This document shows positions 18,151 through 29,100 of a stretch of 64,000 nt of DNA, piece by piece (position 1 is the stretch's first letter; every line of letters starts with the position of its first letter). Under the pieces are notes generated by a model. The model was not told the DNA's origin and searched no databases. It saw only the letters and a program-made list of their open reading frames with translations. The translations under genes were made by a program, and so were the position numbers. The DNA is from a virus. The DNA lies in the IMG/VR virus record IMGVR_UViG_3300017917_002434, positions 186,001-250,000 of that record. One strand, given 5' to 3'.

Positions 18151-19092
18151 ATGGAACAACGCTCTAAAGCATTTTTTCTAAACGGCGGAGCAGGCCGTAT
18201 GATTTGTGCTATCCCTGCTTTTGAAAAATACGAACAAGAGTCTGGCGATAAAGACTTTATTATCATCTGCGAAGGCGGAACAGATGTATTCAAAGGACAC
18301 CCGACCCTTGATGCTAGAACCTATGATATCTGGCACAAACACCTTTTTAAAGAAAAGATCAAAGATCGAGATATCGTAAGTCCGGAACCTTATCGCATCT
18401 GGGAATACTATAACCAGAAATGTTCTATAGCACAGGCGTTCGATATCGAAATTAACAGAAAAGGTATTCGGAGCCTTCCCAAACCTACATTAATCTTAAG
18501 CAAGGATGAATTGCTTACTGGTCGCAAACTTATCAACGATGTTAAAAAACAACTAAAAAAGAATAAAATAGTTATCTTCCAACCGTTTGGTAGAGGTATT
18601 CAAGTTATCGATGATACCCCTATAGATTCAACTAGCCGTAGTATTGAATTTAAAGATGTAAAGGCTTTAATCAAAAAATTACAAGAAAAAGATTTTGGTG
18701 TAGTTTTAATGAGTGAGTTTAAGATAGATTTTACTGATGAAAAATTCAAAGATGAAATCGCTATGCCAGAAAATGTAACTATGCGTCAGTGGGCCGCAAT
18801 TATCAAATATGCTGATCATTTTTTAGGCTGCGACAGTTTAGGGCAACATCTAGCATATTGTGTAGATAAACCTGCTACAGTGTTGTTCGGATCAACATAT
18901 CCTATTAATGTGTCGTATCCAGATTGTAAATCATTTACTATCCTAGACATGGGTGAAGATTTACGTGAATATAGTCCTATCAGAATTACCATGGATGAAC
19001 GCATTGATAGAAAACACGAACCTATAATGACAATGACTCCAGAAATACAAAATTACGTTGTAGAAGCCGTACAAGGGAAACATAAAAAATGA
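18151..19092 (+). CDS. GT9 (heptosyltransferase-like) glycosyltransferase
   Basis: 313 residues. The N-terminus FFLNGGAGRMICAIPAFEKY matches the G-x-G-D/R-x-I-x-x-x-P-x-L/F start of GT9 ADP-heptose:LPS heptosyltransferases. The C-terminal nucleotide-sugar half has FLGCDSLGQHLAYCVDKPAT and VLFGSTYP, the classic D-S/T-x-x-x-H-x-x-A and F-G-x-T pattern of WaaC/WaaF-type enzymes. It would transfer heptose (donor ADP-heptose in known members) to a lipid-core or glycan acceptor in the cytoplasm. It overlaps the carbamoyltransferase by four bases (ATGA), so the two act together. The ADP-heptose operon at 31271 could feed it. Donor and acceptor are inferred. Confidence 0.75.
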   Translation: MEQRSKAFFLNGGAGRMICAIPAFEKYEQESGDKDFIIICEGGTDVFKGHPTLDARTYDIWHKHLFKEKIKDRDIVSPEPYRIWEYYNQKCSIAQAFDIEINRKGIRSLPKPTLILSKDELLTGRKLINDVKKQLKKNKIVIFQPFGRGIQVIDDTPIDSTSRSIEFKDVKALIKKLQEKDFGVVLMSEFKIDFTDEKFKDEIAMPENVTMRQWAAIIKYADHFLGCDSLGQHLAYCVDKPATVLFGSTYPINVSYPDCKSFTILDMGEDLREYSPIRITMDERIDRKHEPIMTMTPEIQNYVVEAVQGKHKK

Positions 19093-20897
19093 CAGAACCT
19101 AAACTTAATTCTGGCTGGATAGCAGCCATAGCACGTGGGCATAATGCCGGTGTGTGTCTTTTTAAGGATGGAGAAGTAGTATTTTCTATAGAAGAAGAAA
19201 GATTAACACGACAAAAATATGACGGCGGCCCTTTAGCATCGATGGTTAAAATTTTAGAGTACACAGATAAATTAGACTATCTAGTTATCGCACATACTCA
19301 AAAACTACAAGACACTGCCGGACGCATCGATTACAGCGGTGATGATATGTACACAGGTCTAGCTAGAAAACTAGGCCTAATTAGCAGAAAAGAAAATAAT
19401 TTCAACCATCCGCAGGTAGTTGATTTAAGTTTTATGCATCATAAGCTACATGCTGCCTGTGCTTTTTATCGATCAGGGTTTGACGATGCTGTCGCACTGA
19501 TTGTAGACGGTGCTGGGACATTCATCCAATTGATGTATGGCAACGAACCGTTATGGGTTTGGGAAATTGAATCTATCATCGACTGCGATTATCCGTCGCA
19601 GTTTACGACTCTTTATAAAAATTATGGTGCTCGTGAACCAATCGCTGGCACATACATGGACAAGTGCCCGTCGGATCAGTTCGGTGAAGCTGGAAAATTC
19701 CACGAAGCATGGCTTTCGGATAGAGCAGGTATAGTTAAAACCTACGAGGCTGTCACCGAATATTGTGGGTTCTCGGCTATCGAAGCAGGGAAAACCATGG
19801 GATTATTTCCCTATGGTAAACCTAACGATAAAATTCCTAAGTTGTTCGATTTTACTTCGAAGGTTCCGTTGTCTAATAGGAATCTAATCGTGCCTGCCTA
19901 TCCATCTTCTTCTATAGTTAACAGTGCTTTGTTTGACTATCTAGATGAAGTACCTGTAGAAGGTGAAGATGTTACTAAATTACAGAGTCGTAGAGACCTA
20001 GCCTACGCTTGCCAGACTCAAACACAAGAACAGGTAGTTCGTTTAATTCGTAAAGCAGTTGAAATAAGCGGAAAGAAGAATGTAGTAATCAGCGGAGGCT
20101 ACGGATTAAATTGTGTAGCAAATTATCATTATCTAGAACAGCTAAAAGATGAAGGCATCAAGATTTATGTTGAGCCTATCAGTAATGATGCTGGTACTGC
20201 TATGGGTGCTGGAATGATGTTCTGGAGAGCTTTGTCGGATAGCAGAGAAAAACAAAAATTGGATACTCTGTATCTAGGTCCTGAGTATACATATTCTGAT
20301 AGAGAAATCCAAGAAAAAGTTAATTATGCTGGCGGAGAAGTTGTAGATGCTACTAATAAAGATGTTGTAAAACTACTCCGTGAAAAGAACATTGTGACGA
20401 TCTTTCAAGGCCGTTCAGAAAATGGTCCACGTGCTCTAGGAAACCGTTCTGTGCTGTTTGACCCAACATTCGAAGACGGTAAAGATTTTGTCAATACTGT
20501 AAAACGTAGAGAGTATTTCCGCCCATTTGCCGGTAGTATTATACACGATCACGTACATGATTGGTTCGATCTCAGAGGCATGGACGAAACCCCCCATATG
20601 ATGTACGCTGTAAATTGTAAGCCCGGGGTAGCAGAAAAAATTCCTAGTATTATACATGTCGACGGCACATGTAGAATACAGAGTGTAAAACGTGATCAAA
20701 ATCCTCACTACTACGATCTTATCAAAGAATTCTACGATCAAACAGGAATTCCTATCATTTTTAACACCAGCTTTAATCTAGGCGGCGATCCACTAGTTGA
20801 AACGCTAGACGATGCTATCGAGACATTGGTTAAGAGTGATATCGAGTATCTGTTTTTACCTGAATACGGTAAGCTGATCAAGATCGCTAATAGCTAA
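19089..20897 (+). CDS. NodU/CmcH-family O-carbamoyltransferase
   Basis: 602 residues, full length for the family. The N-terminal Kae1/TsaD-like domain has H117/H118-x-x-H121 for metal binding, VDGAG at 139-143 and SGGYGLNC at 335-342. The C-terminal YrdC-like domain begins around 430 with FQGRSENGPRALGNRS (439-454), the family hallmark for carbamoyl-adenylate formation. Such enzymes use carbamoyl phosphate and ATP to carbamoylate a sugar hydroxyl. Coupling to the GT9 gene by an ATGA overlap and the closing terminator make these a two-gene unit. The acceptor is not known; a heptose is plausible since Pseudomonas WapO is reported to carbamoylate core heptose. Carbamoyltransferases are known in some marine T4-like phages. 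Confidence 0.85.
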   Translation: MTEPKLNSGWIAAIARGHNAGVCLFKDGEVVFSIEEERLTRQKYDGGPLASMVKILEYTDKLDYLVIAHTQKLQDTAGRIDYSGDDMYTGLARKLGLISRKENNFNHPQVVDLSFMHHKLHAACAFYRSGFDDAVALIVDGAGTFIQLMYGNEPLWVWEIESIIDCDYPSQFTTLYKNYGAREPIAGTYMDKCPSDQFGEAGKFHEAWLSDRAGIVKTYEAVTEYCGFSAIEAGKTMGLFPYGKPNDKIPKLFDFTSKVPLSNRNLIVPAYPSSSIVNSALFDYLDEVPVEGEDVTKLQSRRDLAYACQTQTQEQVVRLIRKAVEISGKKNVVISGGYGLNCVANYHYLEQLKDEGIKIYVEPISNDAGTAMGAGMMFWRALSDSREKQKLDTLYLGPEYTYSDREIQEKVNYAGGEVVDATNKDVVKLLREKNIVTIFQGRSENGPRALGNRSVLFDPTFEDGKDFVNTVKRREYFRPFAGSIIHDHVHDWFDLRGMDETPHMMYAVNCKPGVAEKIPSIIHVDGTCRIQSVKRDQNPHYYDLIKEFYDQTGIPIIFNTSFNLGGDPLVETLDDAIETLVKSDIEYLFLPEYGKLIKIANS

Positions 20898-20898
20898 T

Positions 20899-20923
20899 AA
20901 AACCCCCGTTTTAGGGGGTTTTT
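20899..20923 (+). terminator. Rho-independent terminator
   Basis: A 9-bp perfect stem, AAAACCCCC (20899-20907) with GGGGGTTTT (20914-20922), six-base loop, U-tract at the end. It starts two bases after the carbamoyltransferase stop and isolates this two-gene unit from the late fibre genes that follow. Confidence 0.9.
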
Positions 20924-20940
20924 AGTTTCTCCAAAAATCA

Positions 20941-20948
20941 GTTAAATA
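20941..20948 (+). promoter_or_regulatory. Late promoter GTTAAATA
   Basis: Late-type element 21 bases before the ATG at 20970, just after the terminator. It matches the TAAATA core; the first two bases deviate from the T4 consensus. Confidence 0.45.
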
Positions 20949-20969
20949 TAAGATACAACGAGCGTAACT

Positions 20970-22544
20970 ATGACTGATTTTACCAAGTACTTTGGCAGTG
21001 GTGTAAAAAATACTCTGTTTCTTAAAAACGGAGTAAACTTCTTTAATAGAGGGCCATGGCGTCAAATCTTTGCCGACACAGAAATTGATCGCTGGTATGT
21101 GGGTGATTTTGCCGCAGCACAGTATATTATTTCTGTGGAATTCGATTCACAGAAAAAAGAAACAATGTCAATACTGGTGGTTGCTAGACCTGACCAAGCC
21201 AGCTATACGATATACGGGCGTGCCTCTATAGATGATCCATTGATTACTGTTTCGGCTACAGTCAATGACAGTTATCTCAGTCTAAAATTATCTCCAATAA
21301 TCGACGATTACGAAGGCGTTCGTGCGATCTATTTTGCTCAATACTTCGCTACATTGACTGATCTAGAAAGACCCACACCTTTAACTTATCTAGTAGATGA
21401 AGGAAATATAGGTGGCGGTGGTGGTGGCGGTGGACAAATACCCGACGGCGGAGGATCTGGAGGAAGCAATGCTAATCTCTCCGCTATAGATAGAACTTTA
21501 ACTCCTACTTCAGACGGAACATTTGATGTAGGTATTGCTTTAAAAAGATTCAGAGATCTCTATCTTAAAAATACAATAAATCTAGACGGTGCTGTAATTT
21601 CTAAAAACATAGGCGGTAGCATTGAGTTACCAGAAGGAACTACTGTTGGCGGAAATGAGTTAAAATCTTTTGGCACTATTTCTGTAGCAGGCGAAAACGA
21701 CGTTGACAGTATATCGTTAAATGATAATCTAACTTTGATAGCCGGCTCTGGCATGACTATCACTACAAATTCGTCAAATAGAAGTATCACACTTTCTAGT
21801 TCAGGTGGTGGCGGTGGAGGTGGGGGCGTATCGGCTAACGCTTTCGGAGTGATAAGTGTAGCAGGTCAATCAACTATCAGAGCCGACTCCGCCTCGGATA
21901 CTCTAACTTTTGTAGCAGGTTCAGGAATATCTATAACAACCAACGCAACCAGCGATAGAATTACTATTACCAACACAGGCGGATCTAGTGGTGGCGGTGG
22001 TGGTGGCGGAACTGCTACAGATATTATAGTATCTGAAGTTCTCGATGGCGTATATCCGATGGTGATCGCCGAAGGAACAGATCCTATATCCGGACAAAGT
22101 TTATACGCTAGCTCTGGAGTGACTTTAGAAGTCACGACCAGTACATTAAATGTTACAGCAACAACAGCTAAATGGGCTGACTTAGCAGAAAAATATTTGG
22201 CTGATCGTGCCTACGAACCAGGGACTGTACTAGAGTTCGGCGGAGACAAAGAAGTCACACTAGCAGAAGATTCTACACGTAGAGTAGCAGGAGTAGTTTC
22301 GACCAATCCAGCATTCGTAATGAATGAAAACCTCCAAGGTGAAACAGTAGTAAAATTAGCATTACAGGGTCGTGTTCCTTGTAAAGTCAGAGGAAAAATA
22401 CGCAAGGGAGACATGTTAGTAAGTGGAGGGGGTGGTTATGCCAGACCATGTAATGACCCAATGCTAGGTACGGTAATAGGAAAAGCTCTAGAAGATTTTG
22501 ACGAAGTGTCGGGAATCATAGAGGTTGTAGTTGGCAGATTATAA
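20970..22544 (+). CDS. Tail fibre protein with glycine hinges and conserved fibre C-terminus
   Basis: 524 residues. The N-terminal 140 residues (MTDFTKYFGSGVKNTLFLKN, RQIFADTEIDRWYVGDF) look like an attachment domain. Three glycine-rich hinges follow (about 150-170, 275-285, 340-350), separating repeated beta segments (ISVAGENDVDSISL, ISVAGQSTIRADSASD). The C-terminus (WADLAEKYLADRAYEPGTVL, RRVAGVVSTNPAF, LQGRVPCKVRGKIRKGD) is a block I know from the ends of many aquatic T4-like fibres. It resembles self-cleaving or capping domains at fibre ends, but the catalytic mechanism cannot be judged by eye. The distinct domain separation suggests a flexible fibre. Confidence 0.7.
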   Translation: MTDFTKYFGSGVKNTLFLKNGVNFFNRGPWRQIFADTEIDRWYVGDFAAAQYIISVEFDSQKKETMSILVVARPDQASYTIYGRASIDDPLITVSATVNDSYLSLKLSPIIDDYEGVRAIYFAQYFATLTDLERPTPLTYLVDEGNIGGGGGGGGQIPDGGGSGGSNANLSAIDRTLTPTSDGTFDVGIALKRFRDLYLKNTINLDGAVISKNIGGSIELPEGTTVGGNELKSFGTISVAGENDVDSISLNDNLTLIAGSGMTITTNSSNRSITLSSSGGGGGGGGVSANAFGVISVAGQSTIRADSASDTLTFVAGSGISITTNATSDRITITNTGGSSGGGGGGGTATDIIVSEVLDGVYPMVIAEGTDPISGQSLYASSGVTLEVTTSTLNVTATTAKWADLAEKYLADRAYEPGTVLEFGGDKEVTLAEDSTRRVAGVVSTNPAFVMNENLQGETVVKLALQGRVPCKVRGKIRKGDMLVSGGGGYARPCNDPMLGTVIGKALEDFDEVSGIIEVVVGRL

Positions 22545-22548
22545 CACC

Positions 22549-22556
22549 AATAAATA
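22549..22556 (+). promoter_or_regulatory. Late promoter AATAAATA
   Basis: Late element nine bases before the ATG at 22566. The predicted leader would be only about four bases, too short for an ordinary ribosome site. Confidence 0.5.
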
Positions 22557-22565
22557 CTAGGTAAA

Positions 22566-23141
22566 ATGACAGTACAGACAAAACAATTTAGAACTGAATT
22601 TGGTTACAGAAGTCCGGGATTCCTCGTAGATCAGGAAGGCGATCTAACGGCATTATCTATAACTACCTCAAATGTCAATGCTACTACGATAAGCATAAGT
22701 GGTTCGGCAGTGATCGATACTAATCGATTAACAGAAACTATAAGAAATAGTAGTTTAGAAACACTAGGAACATTACAAAATTTAACAGTAAACGGTGACG
22801 TATTACTGAAAAAGAATAATATAAATCGGCTGACCCTGATAAATGGCAGATTAGTAATTAACAGTCTAGCCACAGGAGCAATAGATAATGTTGATATAGG
22901 TCAAACTACACCTGGTAAAGTAGATACCTATCAATTAAATGTGGTAGAAAATAACGGCGTAAATGGTGAATTAGTTGCCGATGGTGCTAACATATCGTTT
23001 GATGCTGCTACTATAACCGGTACTGTTACTTATATAGAAAATATTTCTATCAATGCGGTTCCTACATCAGGTCAACATGCCGCTCGTAAAGATTATGTAG
23101 ATAATTCAGTCATCGCTTTCGCGGTGGCATTTGGAGCCTAA
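22566..23141 (+). CDS. Short fibre-like structural protein
   Basis: 191 residues. It has beta-repeat composition similar to the first fibre in the window (LTVNGDVLLKKNNINRL, ELVADGANISFDAATITGTV) and ends with SGQHAARKDYVDNSVIAFAV, the x-KDYVDN trimerisation-type motif common at ends of fibre repeats. It starts M-T-V-Q-T-K-Q-F-R-T, possibly an attachment end. It lies ten bases before the 2693-aa gene and is probably cotranscribed with it. Likely a short fibre or a linker between larger fibres; not confidently assigned to a T4 gene. Confidence 0.55.
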   Translation: MTVQTKQFRTEFGYRSPGFLVDQEGDLTALSITTSNVNATTISISGSAVIDTNRLTETIRNSSLETLGTLQNLTVNGDVLLKKNNINRLTLINGRLVINSLATGAIDNVDIGQTTPGKVDTYQLNVVENNGVNGELVADGANISFDAATITGTVTYIENISINAVPTSGQHAARKDYVDNSVIAFAVAFGA

Positions 23142-23150
23142 GGATAAAAG

Positions 23151-26100
23151 ATGGCAAAGAGAAAAATAGACAATTATACATTTAGACCGGGTATCAGTTA
23201 CCTGGGAAATCTGTATCCAGATGAATGGCAGAGCTTTTCTGATAACGTGCCGTTTATCAAAGCAGAACTAACAGCCTATTTAAACTATAGGATAGACATC
23301 GACACTGAGGTAAATCTGTATCCAAATGCTGTCCGTATTTTAGAAAACAATATTAATTTTATCAAAGAAGAAGCGACTGCTTGGATAGCTACACAGGTAG
23401 CAGGTAACTTTCCTGGATTTGTAGGTTATACTTACGATTCAGCCAAATGTAAAAGAGACATTGGATTTGTTTTAACCGCTTATATCCATGATGTTAGATA
23501 CGGAGGTAATGAAGACACTAGAACCATAGTCGGAAAATACTGGATCAACAATGAGCCACAGGTCGATGGGGATCGTCAGGCTGAGGTTAAAACTCACGAG
23601 TTTATCAGAGATCTTATAACAGATTACATTTTGCCTCTAGCTTCGTACACACCATTACAGCTTATCGCAACTAGATACACAACAGGACCAGCAGCCGAGG
23701 CCAACGCAGCAGCCCGTATAGATACCCTTTCAGCAATCACGACCACAGTAATCGCTAATGGCTTATCGTCGATGCCAGCGATATCTTATAAATCTGCTCC
23801 ATACGAAAATTATACATTTAATTCTGAAAAATGTCAGAGAGATCTTGGCTACGTACTAGATGCTTACTTACATGACTTGCGTTATGGCGGAAACGAACAG
23901 ACTCGACTCACGATACAAAAATACTACGACAACGGAGTACTACAAGTCGACGGCAGCGGCCAAGCTGAAGTTGAAGGTCATGAATTTGTAAGAGATCTTA
24001 TTATTAATAATATCATGCAGAATGAAGCCGGTACGATATTGTATCCTGAAGCTGTGAGATTATTAACGCTGAACAAGGCCTATTTACAAAATGAAATCTT
24101 AGGATGGATCGCTAATGAAGTCACTGAAGCTACTAAATGCGAAAGAGATATTGGATATCTTATCGATGGAGCACAATATGACATAGTACTAGGCACAAAT
24201 TACAATGCTTTATTTTTAGGCTTAGCAGAATTCAACTCTTTAGATAATGATTTTTTCGTTATCGACACTATACAAAGAACTAAAACAGCCATAGCAGCTC
24301 TACCTAATGTTGCTGCGAGTACCGCAGCAGTGGCTAGAAATAATGCTTTCTTCAATGAAGTAGTTGACATAATCCAGAATGGTAGAGGAAGTGCTAATGA
24401 ATTAGTGTTAGCCGAACCAAGTAATGCTACAGTCAGTAGGATCGCAGCTAAAAATCAACTTGTAGCCAATAAAAATTTCTTAGCCGCAGAAGTTAATGCG
24501 TGGGTAGCAGAGCAATATCCTACAGCTGATCATGATCCTGTAAAATGTTCTAGAGACGTTAAGTATGCTATCGATGCCTTATGCTACGATATCTTATATG
24601 GCGGAAACTCGGCTACTTACGATCAGGCTAGATTTTTCTTTTACGGTTTCTCTAGCGGAGCTCCAGGCATTGATCCTACTCATAGATTACAAACTGTAGC
24701 TGCCTATGTACATCTAAAACAAGTTATCGGTCAAGTGGTACAGAATCAAACGGTTACTAAGACCACAGGCAATACCTTAACACAGAATCAAACATTTCCA
24801 GCAGCCAGTTCGTCGGATGCTATTATCTGTCAAAATCTAGTACAGATCACAGCAGATGTTGTAGCAGCGACAACACAAACACAGGCAAATACGATTTTAT
24901 CCGGTATTGTAAGATCAGTTCCTAGCATCACATTCGCGACTTCTGCTTTACAGACAGCTTTTAATGCGATAACAACAGCTAAAACATCTGTGATAAATTC
25001 TGTTGTTGTTTTCAAAGGATATACCTATGATTCTGCCAAGTGTATCAGAGATTCTGGCTTTGTCATAGATGCCCTAATCTATGACTTAGAAAATAACGGT
25101 AACGAAGAATCAAGACGAATAGCCCAGAAATACTATATAGATGGAGTTTTTCAAGTTGACGGATCCCGTATTCCTGAAATAGCCAGCTATAGATTTTTAC
25201 AAGAAACGATCAAGAATTATATTTTTCCAAGAGTAAATGCTCCTGATTATCAGATTGTATATCCTCAGATATTAACAGCACCATCTGCTGAAGTAGGTGC
25301 CTACGCAAGAATTACTGAACTAACAGATGTGTTTATTAATTTTCTAAAAGATGGTCCTAGTAGTTTACCAGCACTGTCTCAGAGAACTGTTCCTTATCAA
25401 ACAGTAGAACAGCAGGTAGTTGACACTACCAAAGCCTACGATCCTGATGCTGGCACAGCTATTTTAGCACTTTCAAATGCTCTAGTTAACATCATAGAAC
25501 AAGGTCTCGGAGCATTGCCTGTTAAAGAAAGTGCTGGATATGGTTTGATCAAATTTCAGGGTGTTGTAAGATTAGAAGACCTTTTACTAATCACAAATAC
25601 TACAAAAAATGTAGTTATCTATAATTTCTCTAGCAATACTGCTGGCGGCGAAATTGTGCCAGAGTTTGACGGCGATGACGATTTCATAGCGTTCAAACAG
25701 GTTACAGATCGAGTTATTCATCTACGATTAAATGTTGATACATCGACTATGGATGAAACTGACGAGCTACAGATATTTGCTGAAGCCCCGGAAATGAAAG
25801 TTCGTCCGTACGATTTTGGTACAGATGCTATCGAACGTCATAGAGTTGCTTCGCCTCAGTCAATGCTTGACGCTGACTTCGAATATGGTCTACAACCAAC
25901 TAAGTGGCAGGCTATTGGTATCGCCAGAGGTTATCCATCAGTGTATGAAGTACCAGGATCAGATTTTGAAGTTGTGTCTATAACAACCGATGCGTCATTT
26001 CCTAACAACGGTGTAGGTGCTTCGACTATAACTGTAACCACAGCAGCACCGCACGGATTATCAGCTGGTACACCGGTTACAGTGGCTGGTCTTGACACAG

Positions 26101-29100
26101 CGATCTCTGGTATCAGTAGAGCAGAGGGAGCGTTTGTCTTAGTAACTATCCCGACTCCTACTACATTTACATATTTTGCCAAGTCTAGAGTAGGTACTAC
26201 CTCAGGAACCAGTTTAAAAACTACCTATACTCAGATTAGAAAAGGCGGATTTTACACAGGGGCATCCATAGGTTTACCGACTATCAACTTGTTATCTAAC
26301 GGGACATCGGGAACTTTTGTAACACAATTTGATACTCCGGCTGCGACATCTCGAATAGCTATCGCCAGCGGTAATATTCCAAGCGTAGGATCACCTATGA
26401 ATGCCGCAGTAGGTATCGGGTTTGGTTCTCAGGTCACTGCCGTAGTCGGTGCTGGGGGTGTCGTAGTGACTCCCACTGTGTTAGGGGACTATGCTCCAAC
26501 ACTATTAGGTCTTACTACTCTTACCGTAGCTAGTACCAGCGGTATAGTGATTGGTTTAGGTGCCAATGATCAGACTGGATCGTCGACGTTCGTTGAATCT
26601 ATAGTAGGAACTAATGTAACATTTACTAGACCTTTTTCCGGTGCTGTGATAGGAAATACCACTACCTATACAGAATTAACCGGAACCAACGAAATATCTA
26701 TCGGTTCAGCAGCAACATTCAATGTCGTTGGTAGCTCGGCAGGTTACATTTCTGTAGCCGTTAATTCAGGAGGCAGCGATTATCAAGTAGGAGATGTATT
26801 AAGAATAGTAGGAACTGATCTTACAGGAACAACGCCAGCTAACGATCTATTGATCAAAGTAGCTACAGTATCCGGTGGTGCTATTTTAACTGCCGACGTT
26901 ATTTCTGGAACTAGTGTAATGTCGTCACCTAACGAAACTATTAGCGGCATTAATAATAGTTCTTATACTGCTACTAGTCCAGACAGTACCATAGGTTCTG
27001 GAGCTACTTTTGACGTAACTAGAAACGGCACAGCTTTTACATCAGTAATCAATGCCGGTGGTACTGGATACGTCAAGGGAACAGAGTTTCTAATCTTAGG
27101 AACTGTATTTACAAATAACACTACTCCGGCTAACGATGTAGAAATCACAGTTACCCAGACCACAGCAACATTTACTGGTCTATTACAAGATGCGACTACA
27201 CTATCTGGTAGCTCGGCACAATTTAGTATAACTAGGATCGGTGCTACCTATACCAGTTTGGTAGTTTCATTCGCTGGTAGCGGTTATGCCCTAGGAGAGA
27301 TCGTTACGATCTACGGAACCCAACTAGGGGGCAACAATCCTTCAAACGATCTTCAGATCCAGGTTGACAACGTAGGCGGGGGCGGTGAAATTATCGCAGC
27401 GTCGCTGGTCAGCGGACTTGTAGCTAATGAAGATGCTCCTGGTGTAATTTCTCAGATATCTACCGCAGGTACAGGTGATAATAGAACAACTATTAATAAT
27501 GTCCCAGTTCTAATAGTTCCAGGATCAGGAATTAACTGTGAATTTTCTATAACTAGAACCGCCAGCGGTTATACAAACGTAGTAGTAACAGATGGAGGCA
27601 CTGCCTACCTACCAGGAAATAGAATTAGGATCCTAGGCAGCGACCTTGGGGGAGCAAACACAACTAATGATGCTATTGTTTCAGTGACTTCTGTTGACTC
27701 TATCACCGGAGCAATTACCGCAGCTACAGTAACTGGAACTGGTGTAGCAGGTATCAATTTACAGTTATATTCATCTGTGACTCTCAGCGAATTTACTACA
27801 GCTACTATAGCTTCGAGTACCAGCCTAGGCTTTGGTACCCTAGCGACTTTACAGATAATTTTTCAAGAGCCGCATGGTATACCACCCGGGGGATCATTTA
27901 TCGTTACTGTGAGTTCAGACAACGGATCTAACAATCATGCGTTAGCCAATGGATCTTTCTCTGCTACTCAGATACCTACAAGAAACACTATTACTTTCCA
28001 GGCTAGATCTCCGGGCGTTATCACAGGAGCACCTATTACCGGAGTCGTATACCCAAGACCGGACAGTTTCTTCACACATAGACCGTTTGACGGCGGTGTA
28101 CAACTAGGTACTGGCGGTCCACAACACGGTGTACAGGCTATACGACAGAGTAAAAAATATATTCGTTATCAATCTGGTAAAGGTGTAATGTATACAACGG
28201 GTGCTCTGTTTGCTCCAAGTTATGATGTATTGTCTATATTGGCAACAGATGTCGAAGTTGGAGCTACCATAGAAATCACCTTAGGTGATAATGATCACGG
28301 GTTACAGCGTGGTGCTGTGATTAGACTCAGCGGAGTCTTAACTGGAGGTTACGATGGCGATTATGAAGTAGATGAAATCGTCAGCGAACGTACATTTAGA
28401 ATAATCGCTACGAAGCGTGTAGGTTCTAGAAAACCGTCATTGAGCTTCAGCTGTCAAATTTCTACACTACGTTGGAAGGGTGCGGTAGTACGTGCCGGAG
28501 TGTTTGATGATCAAAATGGAATATTCTGGGAATATGACGGACAGACATTATGGGCCGTTCAGCGTACTTCTACTAAACAATTAGCAGGTACGATCTCAGT
28601 TAACGCTGGCTCAAACAGGATCACAGGACTGAACAGTAGATTTAGAGATCAATTAAAAGCCGGTGACGCTGTTACTATCAGAGGTATGACACACATCGTA
28701 ACTCACGTCGACAGCCAAACTTCGATGACTGTTAACCCAGATTATCGCGGCGTCAGCAATGTGTCAAACGCTAAGATGAGTTTAATTTCAGAAGTACGTG
28801 TACAACAACGAGATTTCAACAAAGATAGATTAGACGGAACAGGTCCTAGCGGATACGATCTAGATATTACCAAGATGCAGATGATCGGAATCCAATATTC
28901 ATGGTACGGTGCTGGTTTTATTGACTTCATGTTGCGAGGATCTGATGGAAATTATGTGTTCGCCCATAGAATGAGAAATTCGAATATCAATACCGAAGCT
29001 TATATGAGAACAGGTAACTTGCCTGTGAGATATGAAGTTTCAAACTACGGTGCGACCAGCAGATTAGTTGGAGACATTGGAAACACATCTACAGAGTTAA

